The position numbers and the translations under genes are program-made. Shown in pieces: positions 35,294 to 44,224 of a stretch of DNA of 48,003 bases. Each line of letters begins with the position of its first letter. The first letter of the stretch is position 1. Under the pieces are notes generated by a model. That model was not told the DNA's origin. It worked only from the letters and a program-made list of their open reading frames with translations, and ran no database searches. The stretch comes from an uncultured Winogradskyella sp. (GTDB taxonomy: Bacteria; Bacteroidota; Bacteroidia; Flavobacteriales; Flavobacteriaceae), in contig NZ_CALGNH010000045.1 of assembly GCF_937958655.1 (NCBI RefSeq), positions 1 to 48,003 on the forward strand, in the 5' to 3' direction.

Positions 35294-36664
35294 CTAACTT
35301 ACTATAAAAGGCACATGCTTTTTTAAGGCATAATTCTTCTTTAAAAACTTGGAGTTAAGCTTATTATCTGAAATTGATATTGCAGCACCCAAAGCAGAAC
35401 CTAATGAGGCATCTGTAGTACTTAACTTTTTATCTCTAAAATGATGTGATAGCAACTTAATATAAATATCGTTGTTACTAAAACCACCATCTACATATAT
35501 TTTAGCAATATCGTCTGTACCTAGAGCGTCTCTTATTGTTTTTATTTGAAGCAATACAAGCTCTATCATTAAATGATGGTAAGCATGCTCGTACTTATCG
35601 TAAGACATGCGTGTTTTACTTGGCATATCCTTATCGACTATACTTTCCCACTTAAAACAGTGCTGAAAGTCTTGCATAATTTCGAAATAAGTATCATAAT
35701 CAAATTTAACCTTTCGGTGATAATCGTCTTCAACACCAAAAAGCGCATCTAATTTAGCCACTTGCAGTTTATATTCGTTACCCAAAAACATGCGTGTGGC
35801 TTTAACAGGTTTACCATTAATACGCATATAATTTAAGCTATCTCCTGTATCTGTAGTCGCTGTAGCCTGGTCTGTAAAAGGATTAAATACAATACTCCAC
35901 GTCCCAGTAGATACTAAAACGAATTTCTTTTTAATACTTCTTACATAAGGTAATAATGCCGCAGAACTATCGTGTATACCAACACCAATTTTAATACGAT
36001 TACCGTTGTAATTCATATTAATACTTGTTTCTGTTGATACTATTGGTGGCAAAATACGATCAAAACCTTCTTTATACACCCAAGAGTGATAATCTTTTTT
36101 GCTATAATCCCATAGTGCGGTGTGGCACCCTATACTTGTATATTCGCTTAAAGGAATACCTGTAAAAACATAACTTAGGTATTGCGGTAGGTGCAAGGCA
36201 TATTTAATTTTTTTAAATAGTTCTGGCTTATCTTTTTTTAACCAATAGAGTTGCAAGCCAGAATTTAACATACTTAAGTCTCCACAACCTGTTGTTTTTA
36301 GAAATTCTTCTTTTGGACCATAAGTTTCAAAAAAAGATGTTACTATCTCACCTGGTAAGGGCTTTGTGTAGTTATAAAGTGGTGTTAATGGTTCCCCATT
36401 TTCATCTAAGTGCACTAAACTTGCTCCGTAAGTTGAAAAATTAATTGCTTTTACATGAAACTCTTTAGCCTTTAAAATACGATCAAAAACACTTTTTAAC
36501 CACTTTTGCAATGCTGGAAGATTCTCCGTAGGATGACCGTCTTCATCAACAATTTCGTTAAATGTGATGTATTCTTTATGAACTTCTTTAAAGTCTTTAT
36601 CAAACAGAAAAAACTTTTTATTGGTTTTACCAATATCAAAAACGGCAGTAACTTTTTGCATCAT
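35294..36664 (-). CDS. rhaB: Rhamnulokinase (FGGY-family carbohydrate kinase)
   Basis: 456 aa. The N-terminal actin-like phosphate loop is AVFDIGKTNKKFFLFD; TGCGDLSMLNSGLQLYW and GIHDSSAALLPYV lie in the sugar-binding half, VLVSTGTWSIVFNPF precedes the second lobe and IYVDGGFSNNDIYIKLLSHHF is the ATP-binding motif of the C-terminal lobe. FGGY kinases phosphorylate sugars or sugar derivatives. Its place 9 bp after the rhamnose isomerase gene, in an operon with a rhamnulose-phosphate aldolase, makes L-rhamnulose the likely substrate. The sequence belongs to the Bacteroidota kinase branch, not close to E. coli RhaB, so the name rests partly on context. Confidence 0.88.
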   Translation of the reverse strand: MMQKVTAVFDIGKTNKKFFLFDKDFKEVHKEYITFNEIVDEDGHPTENLPALQKWLKSVFDRILKAKEFHVKAINFSTYGASLVHLDENGEPLTPLYNYTKPLPGEIVTSFFETYGPKEEFLKTTGCGDLSMLNSGLQLYWLKKDKPELFKKIKYALHLPQYLSYVFTGIPLSEYTSIGCHTALWDYSKKDYHSWVYKEGFDRILPPIVSTETSINMNYNGNRIKIGVGIHDSSAALLPYVRSIKKKFVLVSTGTWSIVFNPFTDQATATTDTGDSLNYMRINGKPVKATRMFLGNEYKLQVAKLDALFGVEDDYHRKVKFDYDTYFEIMQDFQHCFKWESIVDKDMPSKTRMSYDKYEHAYHHLMIELVLLQIKTIRDALGTDDIAKIYVDGGFSNNDIYIKLLSHHFRDKKLSTTDASLGSALGAAISISDNKLNSKFLKKNYALKKHVPFIVS

Positions 36665-36673
36665 TTAAATAGT

Positions 36674-37954
36674 TTATAGTCCTGTAGCTACCGTATTTTT
36701 ACCTCTTTCTTTAATAAGTTGCGCTCTTAATCCTAGGCTTCTGTAAGCATCTATAGGACTTATGGCTCCACCTGTTTTTAAACGTGCTTTCTCTAATAAT
36801 GATCTTACATCTGTTCTGTAAGCTCCTTGAAGAATTTCTTGGCACTTTACTACATCATTTTCTAATTGAGCAGTTCTTAAGGCGGTTTGGTCTATTAATA
36901 AGGCCTTAGCATAGGCTTCTTGTATGGCTTCTAAGGACTGTATTAAATCTTCTAATGGATCTTTTATGTTATGACTCGCATCAATCATCCAAGCTAAGTC
37001 TGGATTTTGAGGATTGTTTTGCATCCCATAAACCAGTTCATTAAAAATTAAGAATAAGGCATATGGTTTTATGCTACCAACAGTTAAATCGTCGTCTCCA
37101 TATTTACTGTCATTAAAATGGAATCCTCCTAATTTACCTTTTAACTGTAAAATAGAAACAATTTGCTCTATGTTACTATTGGGTAAATGATGTCCTAAAT
37201 CTACTAGCGTATATGCTTTATCACCACAACCATTAGCTAACATTAAGGATGCTCCCCAATCTTGGATTACAGTACTGTAAAAATTAGGCTCGTAAGGTTT
37301 GTACTCTACTAAGAGTTTCCAATCTTCTGGTAAGCCTTTATAAATATCTATTAAACTGTCTTGTGTATTTTGAAACGCGGTTTGAAAGTTATTCTGTCCT
37401 GGAAAACTCGAGCCATCTGCCAACCAAACGGTTAAGGCTTTAGACCCTAATTTATCTCCAATTTTAATAACATCGAGATTATGCTGTATCGCTTGATCTC
37501 TTACGGCTTTACTCGTATTACTTAATGAGCCGTACTTATAACTTTCGGTAGCGTCCTTTTGATCTTGAAATGTATTCGAATTTACAGCATCGAATTTTAT
37601 ATGTAAAGCATCTGCTTTTTCTTTGATGGCTTTATAATCTGAAGGGATATCCCAAGGAATATGCAGTGAAACGGCTCCTGCTGTTTGCGTTAGACTATGT
37701 AATATACCCACATCTTCTATCTTTTGCTCAAGGTTTGATGGTTCTCCGTAAAACGAAAAACGACCAAAACGTGTACCACCTGCTCCTAATGCCCAACTTG
37801 GGATAGCAACCTGAAATTGAGATAACTTTGAAACAATATCGGATACATCTTTACCCTGTTTTGTTAATTTATTTGCTAAAAAATCAAAGTTTTCTGAATG
37901 TTCTTGATTCTTACTTTTATTTGAATCTTGAATGTGGTCTTTATTTATTGTCAT
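36674..37954 (-). CDS. rhaI: L-rhamnose isomerase (RhaI type)
   Basis: 426 aa. TIM-barrel sugar isomerase with IPSWALGAGGTRFGRF near the N-terminus, AVSLHIPWDIPSDY, KIGDKLGSKALTVWLADGSSFPGQ, WKLLVEYKPYEPNFY (metal-binding Glu), YTLVDLGHHLPNSNIEQ and GGFHFNDSKYGDDDL. These match the RhaI group (Pseudomonas stutzeri type), not E. coli RhaA. It converts L-rhamnose to L-rhamnulose with Mn2+ or a similar metal. It lies between the aldolase gene (96-bp gap containing a strong hairpin) and the kinase gene (9 bp). The assignment is firm from both sequence and operon. Confidence 0.93.
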   Translation of the reverse strand: MTINKDHIQDSNKSKNQEHSENFDFLANKLTKQGKDVSDIVSKLSQFQVAIPSWALGAGGTRFGRFSFYGEPSNLEQKIEDVGILHSLTQTAGAVSLHIPWDIPSDYKAIKEKADALHIKFDAVNSNTFQDQKDATESYKYGSLSNTSKAVRDQAIQHNLDVIKIGDKLGSKALTVWLADGSSFPGQNNFQTAFQNTQDSLIDIYKGLPEDWKLLVEYKPYEPNFYSTVIQDWGASLMLANGCGDKAYTLVDLGHHLPNSNIEQIVSILQLKGKLGGFHFNDSKYGDDDLTVGSIKPYALFLIFNELVYGMQNNPQNPDLAWMIDASHNIKDPLEDLIQSLEAIQEAYAKALLIDQTALRTAQLENDVVKCQEILQGAYRTDVRSLLEKARLKTGGAISPIDAYRSLGLRAQLIKERGKNTVATGL

Positions 37955-37971
37955 GTGTGTATTTTTACTAA

Positions 37972-38028
37972 ATTAGAAAGTTACTCCCATAAACTTTTAA
38001 AGCGTTTATGGGAGTAGGCTTTCTCTAA
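37972..38028 (-). other. Strong intercistronic hairpin between the aldolase and isomerase genes
   Basis: ACTCCCATAAAC (37983-37994) pairs perfectly with GTTTATGGGAGT (38004-38015) around a 9-nt loop. The stem is extended by TTAGAAAG (about 37973-37980) against CTTTCTCTAA (about 38019-38028). No T-run follows on the minus strand, so it is not a standard terminator. An RNA-processing or stability element, or an attenuator, fits better. Confidence 0.65.
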
Positions 38029-38050
38029 CTAAACTAAAAAAAATATTTAT

Positions 38051-40156
38051 TTATCTTACAAAGGCATTGGCCATTCCGCCATCAACATTCAAAATGTTTC
38101 CTGTAGATTTATCGAGTAATCCTACGAATGAGAATACTCCGTTAGCTATATCGTTTGGCGTAATAATCTCATTTAATAAATTACGCTTTGCATAAAATGC
38201 TGGTAACTCATCAACTGTAATTCCATTAGCCTTAGCACGTCCTTCGGCCCAAGCGCCTTCCCATATTTTACTTCCAACAATAACACCATCCGGGTTTACT
38301 GTATTTACTCTAACTTTATCTTTTGCTACCTCTGCTGCCAATAAACGTACCATGTGTTGCTGTGCTGCTTTTGCAGTGCCATAAGCAACGTTATTAGGAC
38401 CAGCAACTAAGCCATTTTTACTTGCAATAGCAATGTAATCTCCTCCAAGACCTTGCTTGCGTGTAATGGCAGAGAATTGTTTAGCTAAGTCAAACTGCCC
38501 TTTAACGAGTATACTTTGTAAGATGTTCCAATCCTTATCTGTTGTTTCTAATAATGGTTTTGATATTGCTAGTCCTGCACTATGTACCACAATATCTACA
38601 CCTCCAAATTCTACACACGCTTTTTTATAAGCATTGGCTATGGACTCTGTGCTAGTGACATCGCAAACGGCATAGGTCGATACATCTCTTTTATAGGTTG
38701 CATTTGCTGTGATAAGACTTTCTTCATTAATATCTGTTAAAACAACATTGGCACCTTCGGCAGCTAATTTATCTGCAATTGCTTTTCCGATACCACCACC
38801 AGCACCAGTAACAAACGCTACCTTTCTAGATAGTGGTTGCTCTTTTGGCATACGTTGTAATTTTGCTTCTTCTAATAACCAATATTCAATATCAAAAGCT
38901 TCTTGTCTTGGTAATGATGTATATTCGGTTATAGCTTCTGCGCCTCGCATTACATTAATAGCATTGATATAAAACTCGTTTGCTACTCGCGTTGTTTGTT
39001 TGTTTTTAGCAAAACTAAACATCCCAACACCTGGATAAATTATAATAACTGGGTTTGCATCACGCATCGCAGGACTATTATCCTTTTTACAGGTATTATA
39101 GTAATCTGCATATTCTTGCCTGTAAGCCTCGAAAGCTGGCTCTAGCTTCTTAAAAATAGCATCTGCATCTGACAGATCTTCATTTTTATCTAATGTTAAT
39201 ACTAAAGGTTGAATTTTAGTTCTTAAAAAATGATCTGGGCAAGACGTACCCATAGGTGCTAATCTTTCCAGATCATTGCTATTAATATATTCCATGACCA
39301 CATCTGTATCAGAGAAGTGACCAATCATTCTATTTTCAGAAGAACAGAGTCCTCTTAATAAAGGCATAATTTGTGCTGCTTTTTCTCGACGTTCAGCCTT
39401 TGGTAAACTTTCGATTTTTTGCCCACCAAATACACTACCTTTTTCTTTTATCTTTTTCTCAATAAATTCAGAAGCCATTTCAATAACTTCTAAACTATTC
39501 ATATAGCACTCATAAGAAGTATCTCCCCAAGTAAATAAACCATGAGATCCTAAAACGATACCTCTAATACCTGGATTATCTGCTAAACATTTTTCAATCT
39601 GAAGACCTAAATCAAAACCAGGACGTTGCCATGGCACCCAACCCATTGTGTCTCCCCAAATTTCTTTGGTTACTTGTTCACTATCCTTAGCCGCTGCAAC
39701 TGCAATTAAAGCATCTGGATGTAAATGATCTATGTGTGCAAATGGCAATAAGCCATGTAACGGTGTATCAATTGATGGTGCTTTACTATTTAAATCAAAT
39801 ATACAGTGGTTAAATAAACCAACCATACGATCTTCATCCTCTAAACCTCCATAAACCTTTTTTAAATCACGTAGTCGTTTAGTATAGATTCCTGCTATTC
39901 CACTTCGGTTTAAAGTTCCTATATCTCCACCAGAACCTTTTATCCACATTACTTCGACATCCTCGTTAGTTAAAGGATCTTTTTCTATAGTCCTGCAGCT
40001 TGTATTTCCTCCGCCGTAGTTTGTTATTCTTAGATCTGCACCTAATATATTAGAGCGGTATAAAAATAACTCAACTTGGTTATCGCCAAGTGCAGCTGCT
40101 TTTTCATCATCCCACAAATAATCTACGTATTTAAATTCCTTTGTTATTGTCTTCAT
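38051..40156 (-). CDS. rhaEW: Bifunctional rhamnulose-1-phosphate aldolase / L-lactaldehyde dehydrogenase
   Basis: 701 aa, two fused enzymes. Residues about 1-430 are a class II aldolase/adducin domain (DLRITNYGGGNTSCRT, MWIKGSGGDIGT, HGLLPFAHIDHLHPDALIA with the zinc His residues, VLGSHGLFTWGDT). Residues about 440-701 are a short-chain dehydrogenase: VAFVTGAGGGIGKAIA is the NAD-binding Gly-rich loop, and the catalytic set appears as the Ser of IAIASKNG and the Y and K of YGTAKAAQQHM. It would split L-rhamnulose-1-phosphate into dihydroxyacetone phosphate and L-lactaldehyde and oxidise the latter to lactate. It is the first gene of the operon, with a TATATTTG promoter element about 27 bp upstream. 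Confidence 0.94.
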   Translation of the reverse strand: MKTITKEFKYVDYLWDDEKAAALGDNQVELFLYRSNILGADLRITNYGGGNTSCRTIEKDPLTNEDVEVMWIKGSGGDIGTLNRSGIAGIYTKRLRDLKKVYGGLEDEDRMVGLFNHCIFDLNSKAPSIDTPLHGLLPFAHIDHLHPDALIAVAAAKDSEQVTKEIWGDTMGWVPWQRPGFDLGLQIEKCLADNPGIRGIVLGSHGLFTWGDTSYECYMNSLEVIEMASEFIEKKIKEKGSVFGGQKIESLPKAERREKAAQIMPLLRGLCSSENRMIGHFSDTDVVMEYINSNDLERLAPMGTSCPDHFLRTKIQPLVLTLDKNEDLSDADAIFKKLEPAFEAYRQEYADYYNTCKKDNSPAMRDANPVIIIYPGVGMFSFAKNKQTTRVANEFYINAINVMRGAEAITEYTSLPRQEAFDIEYWLLEEAKLQRMPKEQPLSRKVAFVTGAGGGIGKAIADKLAAEGANVVLTDINEESLITANATYKRDVSTYAVCDVTSTESIANAYKKACVEFGGVDIVVHSAGLAISKPLLETTDKDWNILQSILVKGQFDLAKQFSAITRKQGLGGDYIAIASKNGLVAGPNNVAYGTAKAAQQHMVRLLAAEVAKDKVRVNTVNPDGVIVGSKIWEGAWAEGRAKANGITVDELPAFYAKRNLLNEIITPNDIANGVFSFVGLLDKSTGNILNVDGGMANAFVR

Positions 40157-40182
40157 AAATAGTGTTAAAATAAATTCTTAAT

Positions 40183-40190
40183 CAAATATA
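40183..40190 (-). promoter_or_regulatory. -7 promoter element of the rhamnose operon
   Basis: On the minus strand TATATTTG, an exact match to TAnnTTTG, lies 27 bp before the aldolase ATG. No clear -33 TTTG is seen upstream. The GTACTGTAC palindrome (40217-40225) overlaps the region just upstream of where -33 should be. Confidence 0.55.
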
Positions 40191-40208
40191 GATGTGATTA
40201 AAAACTTT

Positions 40209-40235
40209 TGTATCCTGTACTGTACCGTATTGTAA
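40209..40235. promoter_or_regulatory. Candidate operator for the GntR-type regulator
   Basis: A TGTA-rich block, TGTATCC-TGTAC-TGTACCG-TATTGTA, centres on the palindrome GTAC-T-GTAC at 40217-40225. AraR of Bacillus, which shares the GntR-head/LacI-body layout with the regulator encoded next door, binds a site with a GTAC-GTAC core. The rest of the 379-bp divergent gap (40157-40535) holds the two promoter elements and no gene. Confidence 0.45.
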
Positions 40236-40485
40236 ACGATTAATTTTAAAATGATGTAATTTTTAATACAGATTCATTTTTCACTAAATTAAGAACCGCT
40301 TTTCATTAAATAATTCGTTTTAAGCTTACACTAATCTCATCATCTAATGACACCTAGTTTATTGAATATTACATGAAGTTTTTTTGTGGAAAATTACTTA
40401 TAAGACCTGAGTAATACAGTTACACACTATCTATTAATCCGTAAGCCTCAAAGAATTTTTACGACGTAAAACTCAATTAACTTAA

Positions 40486-40493
40486 TATATTTG
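40486..40493 (+). promoter_or_regulatory. -7 promoter element of the GntR-type regulator gene
   Basis: TATATTTG matches TAnnTTTG exactly and ends 42 bp before the proposed TTG start. It is the same octamer as the divergent rhamnose-operon element. No -33 TTTG is evident. Confidence 0.5.
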
Positions 40494-40535
40494 TTTATAA
40501 TTGATTAAATGTTTGGCTTTAAAAATCAATAAGAA

Positions 40536-41582
40536 TTGGATCTGATTAAATTTATAAATATCGATGAAGAATCTAGGGTACCTAAATACCAACAGATTAT
40601 AGATTCTATTATTCATAATATTTCTGAAGAGAATTTGACAATGGGTCAAAAAATTCCTTCAATAAACCGATTTAGCGAAGAGTTTTATTTATCTAGAGAT
40701 ACTGTAGAAAAAGCATACAGTATTTTAAAAGAGCGCAATATTATTAATGCCATACGTGGTAAAGGTTATTATATTAACAGAACCAAATTAATCTCAAAAA
40801 CTAATATTTTATTTTTGGTGAATAAATTGAGTTCTTATAAACTAAGAATTTATAATTCATTTATTAATAGTATAGGTCCAAATTCGCATACCGACCTTAT
40901 GATTTATCATTGTGACGAATCCCTGTTTATCAATCTACTAGACAAACACAAGTCGTCCTACGACTATTATGTTATAATGCCTCACTTTAAAACGGAAGAT
41001 TTAAAGCATACCAGTTTTACCGATAAGGCCATTAAAGCACTTAAAAAATTACCACAAGAAAAGCTCGTTATTTTAGATAATATAAAAGCTGTAATGAAAG
41101 GTAATCATGCTGAAGTTTATCAAGATTTTGAAAATGATATATATAGTGCATTAAAATCTGGCATTGATAAAATTAAGACTTACGAAAAATTAATCTTATT
41201 TTATCCAGAAAAAGCGGTTTATCCTTATCCGAGACGAATTTTACATGGGTTTAGAAAATTTTGTGTAGAATTTAAATTAGATTTTGAAATTCTTGAGGAG
41301 GTTATTGATGATATGATTATAAAACGTGGAGATTTATTTATAACCATAGAGGAATCGGATTTGGTAAATTTAGTGAAACAGGCTAAGGAAGATGAATTCG
41401 AATTAGGTAAAGATATCGGCATCATATCGTATAACGACACACCATTAAAAGATTTATTGGGTATTACGGTTCTTTCTACGGATTTTAAAATTATGGGCGA
41501 AACTACCGCAGACATGATTTTAAATCATAAAAAAGGCAGTGTTAAAGTACCTTTTAACCTCATTGAAAGAGATTCGCTTTAA
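40536..41582 (+). CDS. GntR-family regulator with LacI-type sugar-binding domain, likely rhamnose regulator
   Basis: 348 aa. A TTG start at 40536 is required: an in-frame stop lies two codons upstream and the next ATG would delete much of the DNA-binding domain. Residues about 14-80 are the GntR winged helix (VPKYQQIIDSIIHNI, MGQKIPSINRFSEEFYLSRDTVEKAYSIL, RGKGYYI). Residues about 90-348 resemble a periplasmic-binding/LacI effector domain (ILFLVNK, GIISYNDTPLKDLLGITVLSTDF, GETTADMIL). The layout equals that of AraR. It is divergent from the rhamnose operon and is the obvious candidate for its regulator, with L-rhamnose or a pathway intermediate as effector. It ends 17 bp from the convergent lactonase gene. 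Confidence 0.88.
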   Translation: MDLIKFINIDEESRVPKYQQIIDSIIHNISEENLTMGQKIPSINRFSEEFYLSRDTVEKAYSILKERNIINAIRGKGYYINRTKLISKTNILFLVNKLSSYKLRIYNSFINSIGPNSHTDLMIYHCDESLFINLLDKHKSSYDYYVIMPHFKTEDLKHTSFTDKAIKALKKLPQEKLVILDNIKAVMKGNHAEVYQDFENDIYSALKSGIDKIKTYEKLILFYPEKAVYPYPRRILHGFRKFCVEFKLDFEILEEVIDDMIIKRGDLFITIEESDLVNLVKQAKEDEFELGKDIGIISYNDTPLKDLLGITVLSTDFKIMGETTADMILNHKKGSVKVPFNLIERDSL

Positions 41583-41599
41583 TCTTAAAATTCCATTTG

Positions 41600-42757
41600 C
41601 TATTGTAAATCTAAATCATAGGCTCGCATCTGCAGACTCGACGGATTTTTAACCTCTATCGCATGAGGCAGTTTGGTAAGTTTTCCTGTTTTAGCATTCC
41701 GTCTAAACACAATGATATTACCTGAAACCAGATTAGCTACCAATAAAAAATTACCACTGGGCGATATGGCAAAATTTCTTGGGCGTTCACCATAAGTAGG
41801 TTCATGACCTACTAAGGTTAGTTTCCCTGTTGCCGTATCAATTGAAAATATTGAAATGCTATCTTCCGCTGGCCCACGATTAGAGGCGTATAAAAATTGA
41901 CCATCGGGTGAAATATGTATATCCGCAGCTCGGTAGATATCTTGAGTTCCCTGATAAGAATTATAATCTTCAATGAAATCTAGTTGCCTTTCTTTGTATT
42001 TAAAAGCTGTTATTTTCCCACTCAACTCAGCAATACTATAGCCAAATTTTCCATTAGGATGAAAGGTGAAATGCCGTGGCCCACTTCCTGATTTCAACTT
42101 AATTTGAATTTCATTTTGAAGCATGGAATCCTTTGCATTACTATTAAAACTAAAGCCTCTTATTTTATCGGCACCAAGGTCTTGCGCAAATAAAAAATTA
42201 TTATCAGGTGAAAAATTTGAAGAATGTATATGCGATGCTTCCTGTCGACCTTTAATGACACTACTATCCCTAAATCTTAAAACTTGGCTGTATGAATTTA
42301 GACTGCCTTCTTTATTAATTTTGAATAGACTCAAACTGCCATCAGAATATTGTGAGCTTGTTAGAAATTCTCCTGTTTTATCTATTTCTATGTGCGCAGG
42401 ATTTAAGCCACCACAATCTTGTGTATTTATGAGGTCTATTTTGCCGTGAATGGAATCTATAGCAAACGCTCCTATTTTCCCGTGATACGGCATTTGGCTG
42501 TCCATCACCGAATACAGATACTTCCCATTGTTAGATAATTTTAAAAAGGATGTATTGGTAACACTATCTAGCGCAAATTTCAAAGTAGCTTCACCTGTCT
42601 CAGTATTAAACTCGTATACATGGATGCCTTCTCCCAGTTTTTTATCCGTAAAGCTACCTACGAAAAGTAAGGTGGTTTCCTTTTTTGACTGACAACCAAA
42701 AAGCACTAACGCGACTAAGATTAGCGATAAGCATTTCAATATTTCATTTCGTTGCAT
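41600..42757 (-). CDS. Lactonase (6-phosphogluconolactonase-type beta-propeller), lipoprotein
   Basis: 385 aa. The lipoprotein signal ends LFGC (Cys about 22). The remainder is a seven-bladed propeller of the lactonase/YbhE family: TLLFVGSFTD at the start, SFLKLSNNGKYLYSV, NPAHIEIDKTGEFL, ASHIHSSNFSPDNNFLFAQDLGAD, GSGPRHFTFHPNGKFGY, DIHISPDGQFLYASNRG and RPRNFAISPSGNFLLVANL as repeated blades. The cytoplasmic family member hydrolyses 6-phosphogluconolactone. An exported, lipid-anchored version in an operon with three sulfatases cannot see that substrate, so an aldono- or uronolactone from the polysaccharide, or another role, is more likely. It is the last gene of the operon, 22 bp after the sulfatase at 42780-44213. 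Confidence 0.82.
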   Translation of the reverse strand: MQRNEILKCLSLILVALVLFGCQSKKETTLLFVGSFTDKKLGEGIHVYEFNTETGEATLKFALDSVTNTSFLKLSNNGKYLYSVMDSQMPYHGKIGAFAIDSIHGKIDLINTQDCGGLNPAHIEIDKTGEFLTSSQYSDGSLSLFKINKEGSLNSYSQVLRFRDSSVIKGRQEASHIHSSNFSPDNNFLFAQDLGADKIRGFSFNSNAKDSMLQNEIQIKLKSGSGPRHFTFHPNGKFGYSIAELSGKITAFKYKERQLDFIEDYNSYQGTQDIYRAADIHISPDGQFLYASNRGPAEDSISIFSIDTATGKLTLVGHEPTYGERPRNFAISPSGNFLLVANLVSGNIIVFRRNAKTGKLTKLPHAIEVKNPSSLQMRAYDLDLQ

Positions 42758-42779
42758 AAGCTTGGGGTAACACGTCTAG

Positions 42780-44213
42780 CTACTGAAACCATTCCGTATG
42801 GTATATCTTCCTTAATCGTTCTAAATCCTCTTTAAAGTTTCCGTCATTGGTAAAGTGTGTGGTTTCAAAAGGGTCTTTCTTTAAGTTTAATAACTGTTCT
42901 TCAATGCCATCAACATCATAGCGTATATACTTTAAACCGTTTTTATCAACTACCATTTTACCTATTTCGCTTTCTACACCAAGCGTTTCACGCCATGCAA
43001 TTTCTTCACCTTCAAAAAGAGGCCTTAGGCTTTTACCTCTAGTATCAGAAACTCCTTCTATATTGGCATAATCGCATAATGTTGGAAGTAAATCTAATCC
43101 ATTTGAAACTAAATCCATATCGTTAATCTGACCTTTAGGGATATGACCTTTCCACATCGCCATAAATGGAATGTTTGCAGATTCCTCATATAATGTAGAT
43201 TTGTGTTCCATACGATGGCTCGCGCTCATATCACCATGGTCACTTGAAAAAATGATAAGTGTATTCTCCTCTTGTCCGCTATTTTTTATAGCCTCTAAAA
43301 GTACTTGTACTTCTTTATCCACAACCTCTGTTAGGCGATGGTAAGCATACCTGTGATGTTTCCAATCGTTTTCTGTAAAATGTTCTCTGGCATTTTTACG
43401 AAACGGCCTGTTATTAATTAAACGCTTAACCGCCCTAGGTTCATCGATTTGAGGCTCGTAATTTTTTGGTAAGGGTGGACAATAACTGGCATAAAATTCT
43501 TCTTTGCTGACGCTTTCTGGAATTTTCATGGCTTCATCTAAAGTAGCCAATTCAACTTTAGCACGTTTTAAGAGTATGGCATCATTTTTACTGGTCGCCT
43601 TTTCTCGTAGAGCCATGTAGCAAATGTCATGTGGGTTTATTAAAGACACCACCATGAAATATGGATTTTTATGTTTTTCTTCAATAATATCTGCTGCTTT
43701 GTTAACCAACTCACCCCTTTCATCATCACTAAATTTATTAAAACCAAGTGCTGCTGGCGTTAAGGACTCAGGCAAATGTTCTTTTCCTCCAAAATACAAG
43801 TCATAATTCGCCTTTTTAAGGTACGACGCAATGGTTGTATGTTTCACTTCATCAGTAACCGTCGGAATCTTCATGGACCCTCTATTTTCTCTAACCTCAT
43901 TCCCTTTATCATCTTCAAAATAACTTGGAAAGTGACCTGTCATTAAACTCACTCTTGCTGGTGAACACACAGGATTGGTCGTATAGGCTCTTGTAAAACG
44001 GATACCGTTATCGGCAATATAATCTAATGCTGGTGTTTTTAAATAGGTATTACCTGCATTACTCATCATATTAGCGCTCATTTGGTCTACATATACATAT
44101 ATGATATTCGGTCGTGCTTCTTTTTTAGTTGTTGTCTTCTTTTCTTCGTTTTTACAACTCATTATTCCTAAGAAAAGGAATAGAATACCTATATAATTTG
44201 ATACGCTTTTCAT
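42780..44213 (-). CDS. Sulfatase lipoprotein (family S1), CSPAR type
   Basis: 477 aa. The lipoprotein signal ends GIMSC (Cys 20). The alkaline-phosphatase-fold core starts RPNIIYVYVDQMSANM (metal Asp after VYV). The active-site motif CSPARVSLMTGHFP places the formylglycine precursor at C83. FSSDHGDMSASHRMEHKSTLYE supplies the DHG metal ligands and the distal catalytic lysine region. It removes sulfate esters from carbohydrates after Cys is converted to formylglycine. It lies second to last in the operon, 11 bp after the next sulfatase. The specificity group is not clear from reading. Confidence 0.93.
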   Translation of the reverse strand: MKSVSNYIGILFLFLGIMSCKNEEKKTTTKKEARPNIIYVYVDQMSANMMSNAGNTYLKTPALDYIADNGIRFTRAYTTNPVCSPARVSLMTGHFPSYFEDDKGNEVRENRGSMKIPTVTDEVKHTTIASYLKKANYDLYFGGKEHLPESLTPAALGFNKFSDDERGELVNKAADIIEEKHKNPYFMVVSLINPHDICYMALREKATSKNDAILLKRAKVELATLDEAMKIPESVSKEEFYASYCPPLPKNYEPQIDEPRAVKRLINNRPFRKNAREHFTENDWKHHRYAYHRLTEVVDKEVQVLLEAIKNSGQEENTLIIFSSDHGDMSASHRMEHKSTLYEESANIPFMAMWKGHIPKGQINDMDLVSNGLDLLPTLCDYANIEGVSDTRGKSLRPLFEGEEIAWRETLGVESEIGKMVVDKNGLKYIRYDVDGIEEQLLNLKKDPFETTHFTNDGNFKEDLERLRKIYHTEWFQ

Positions 44214-44224
44214 GATTCAACTTT

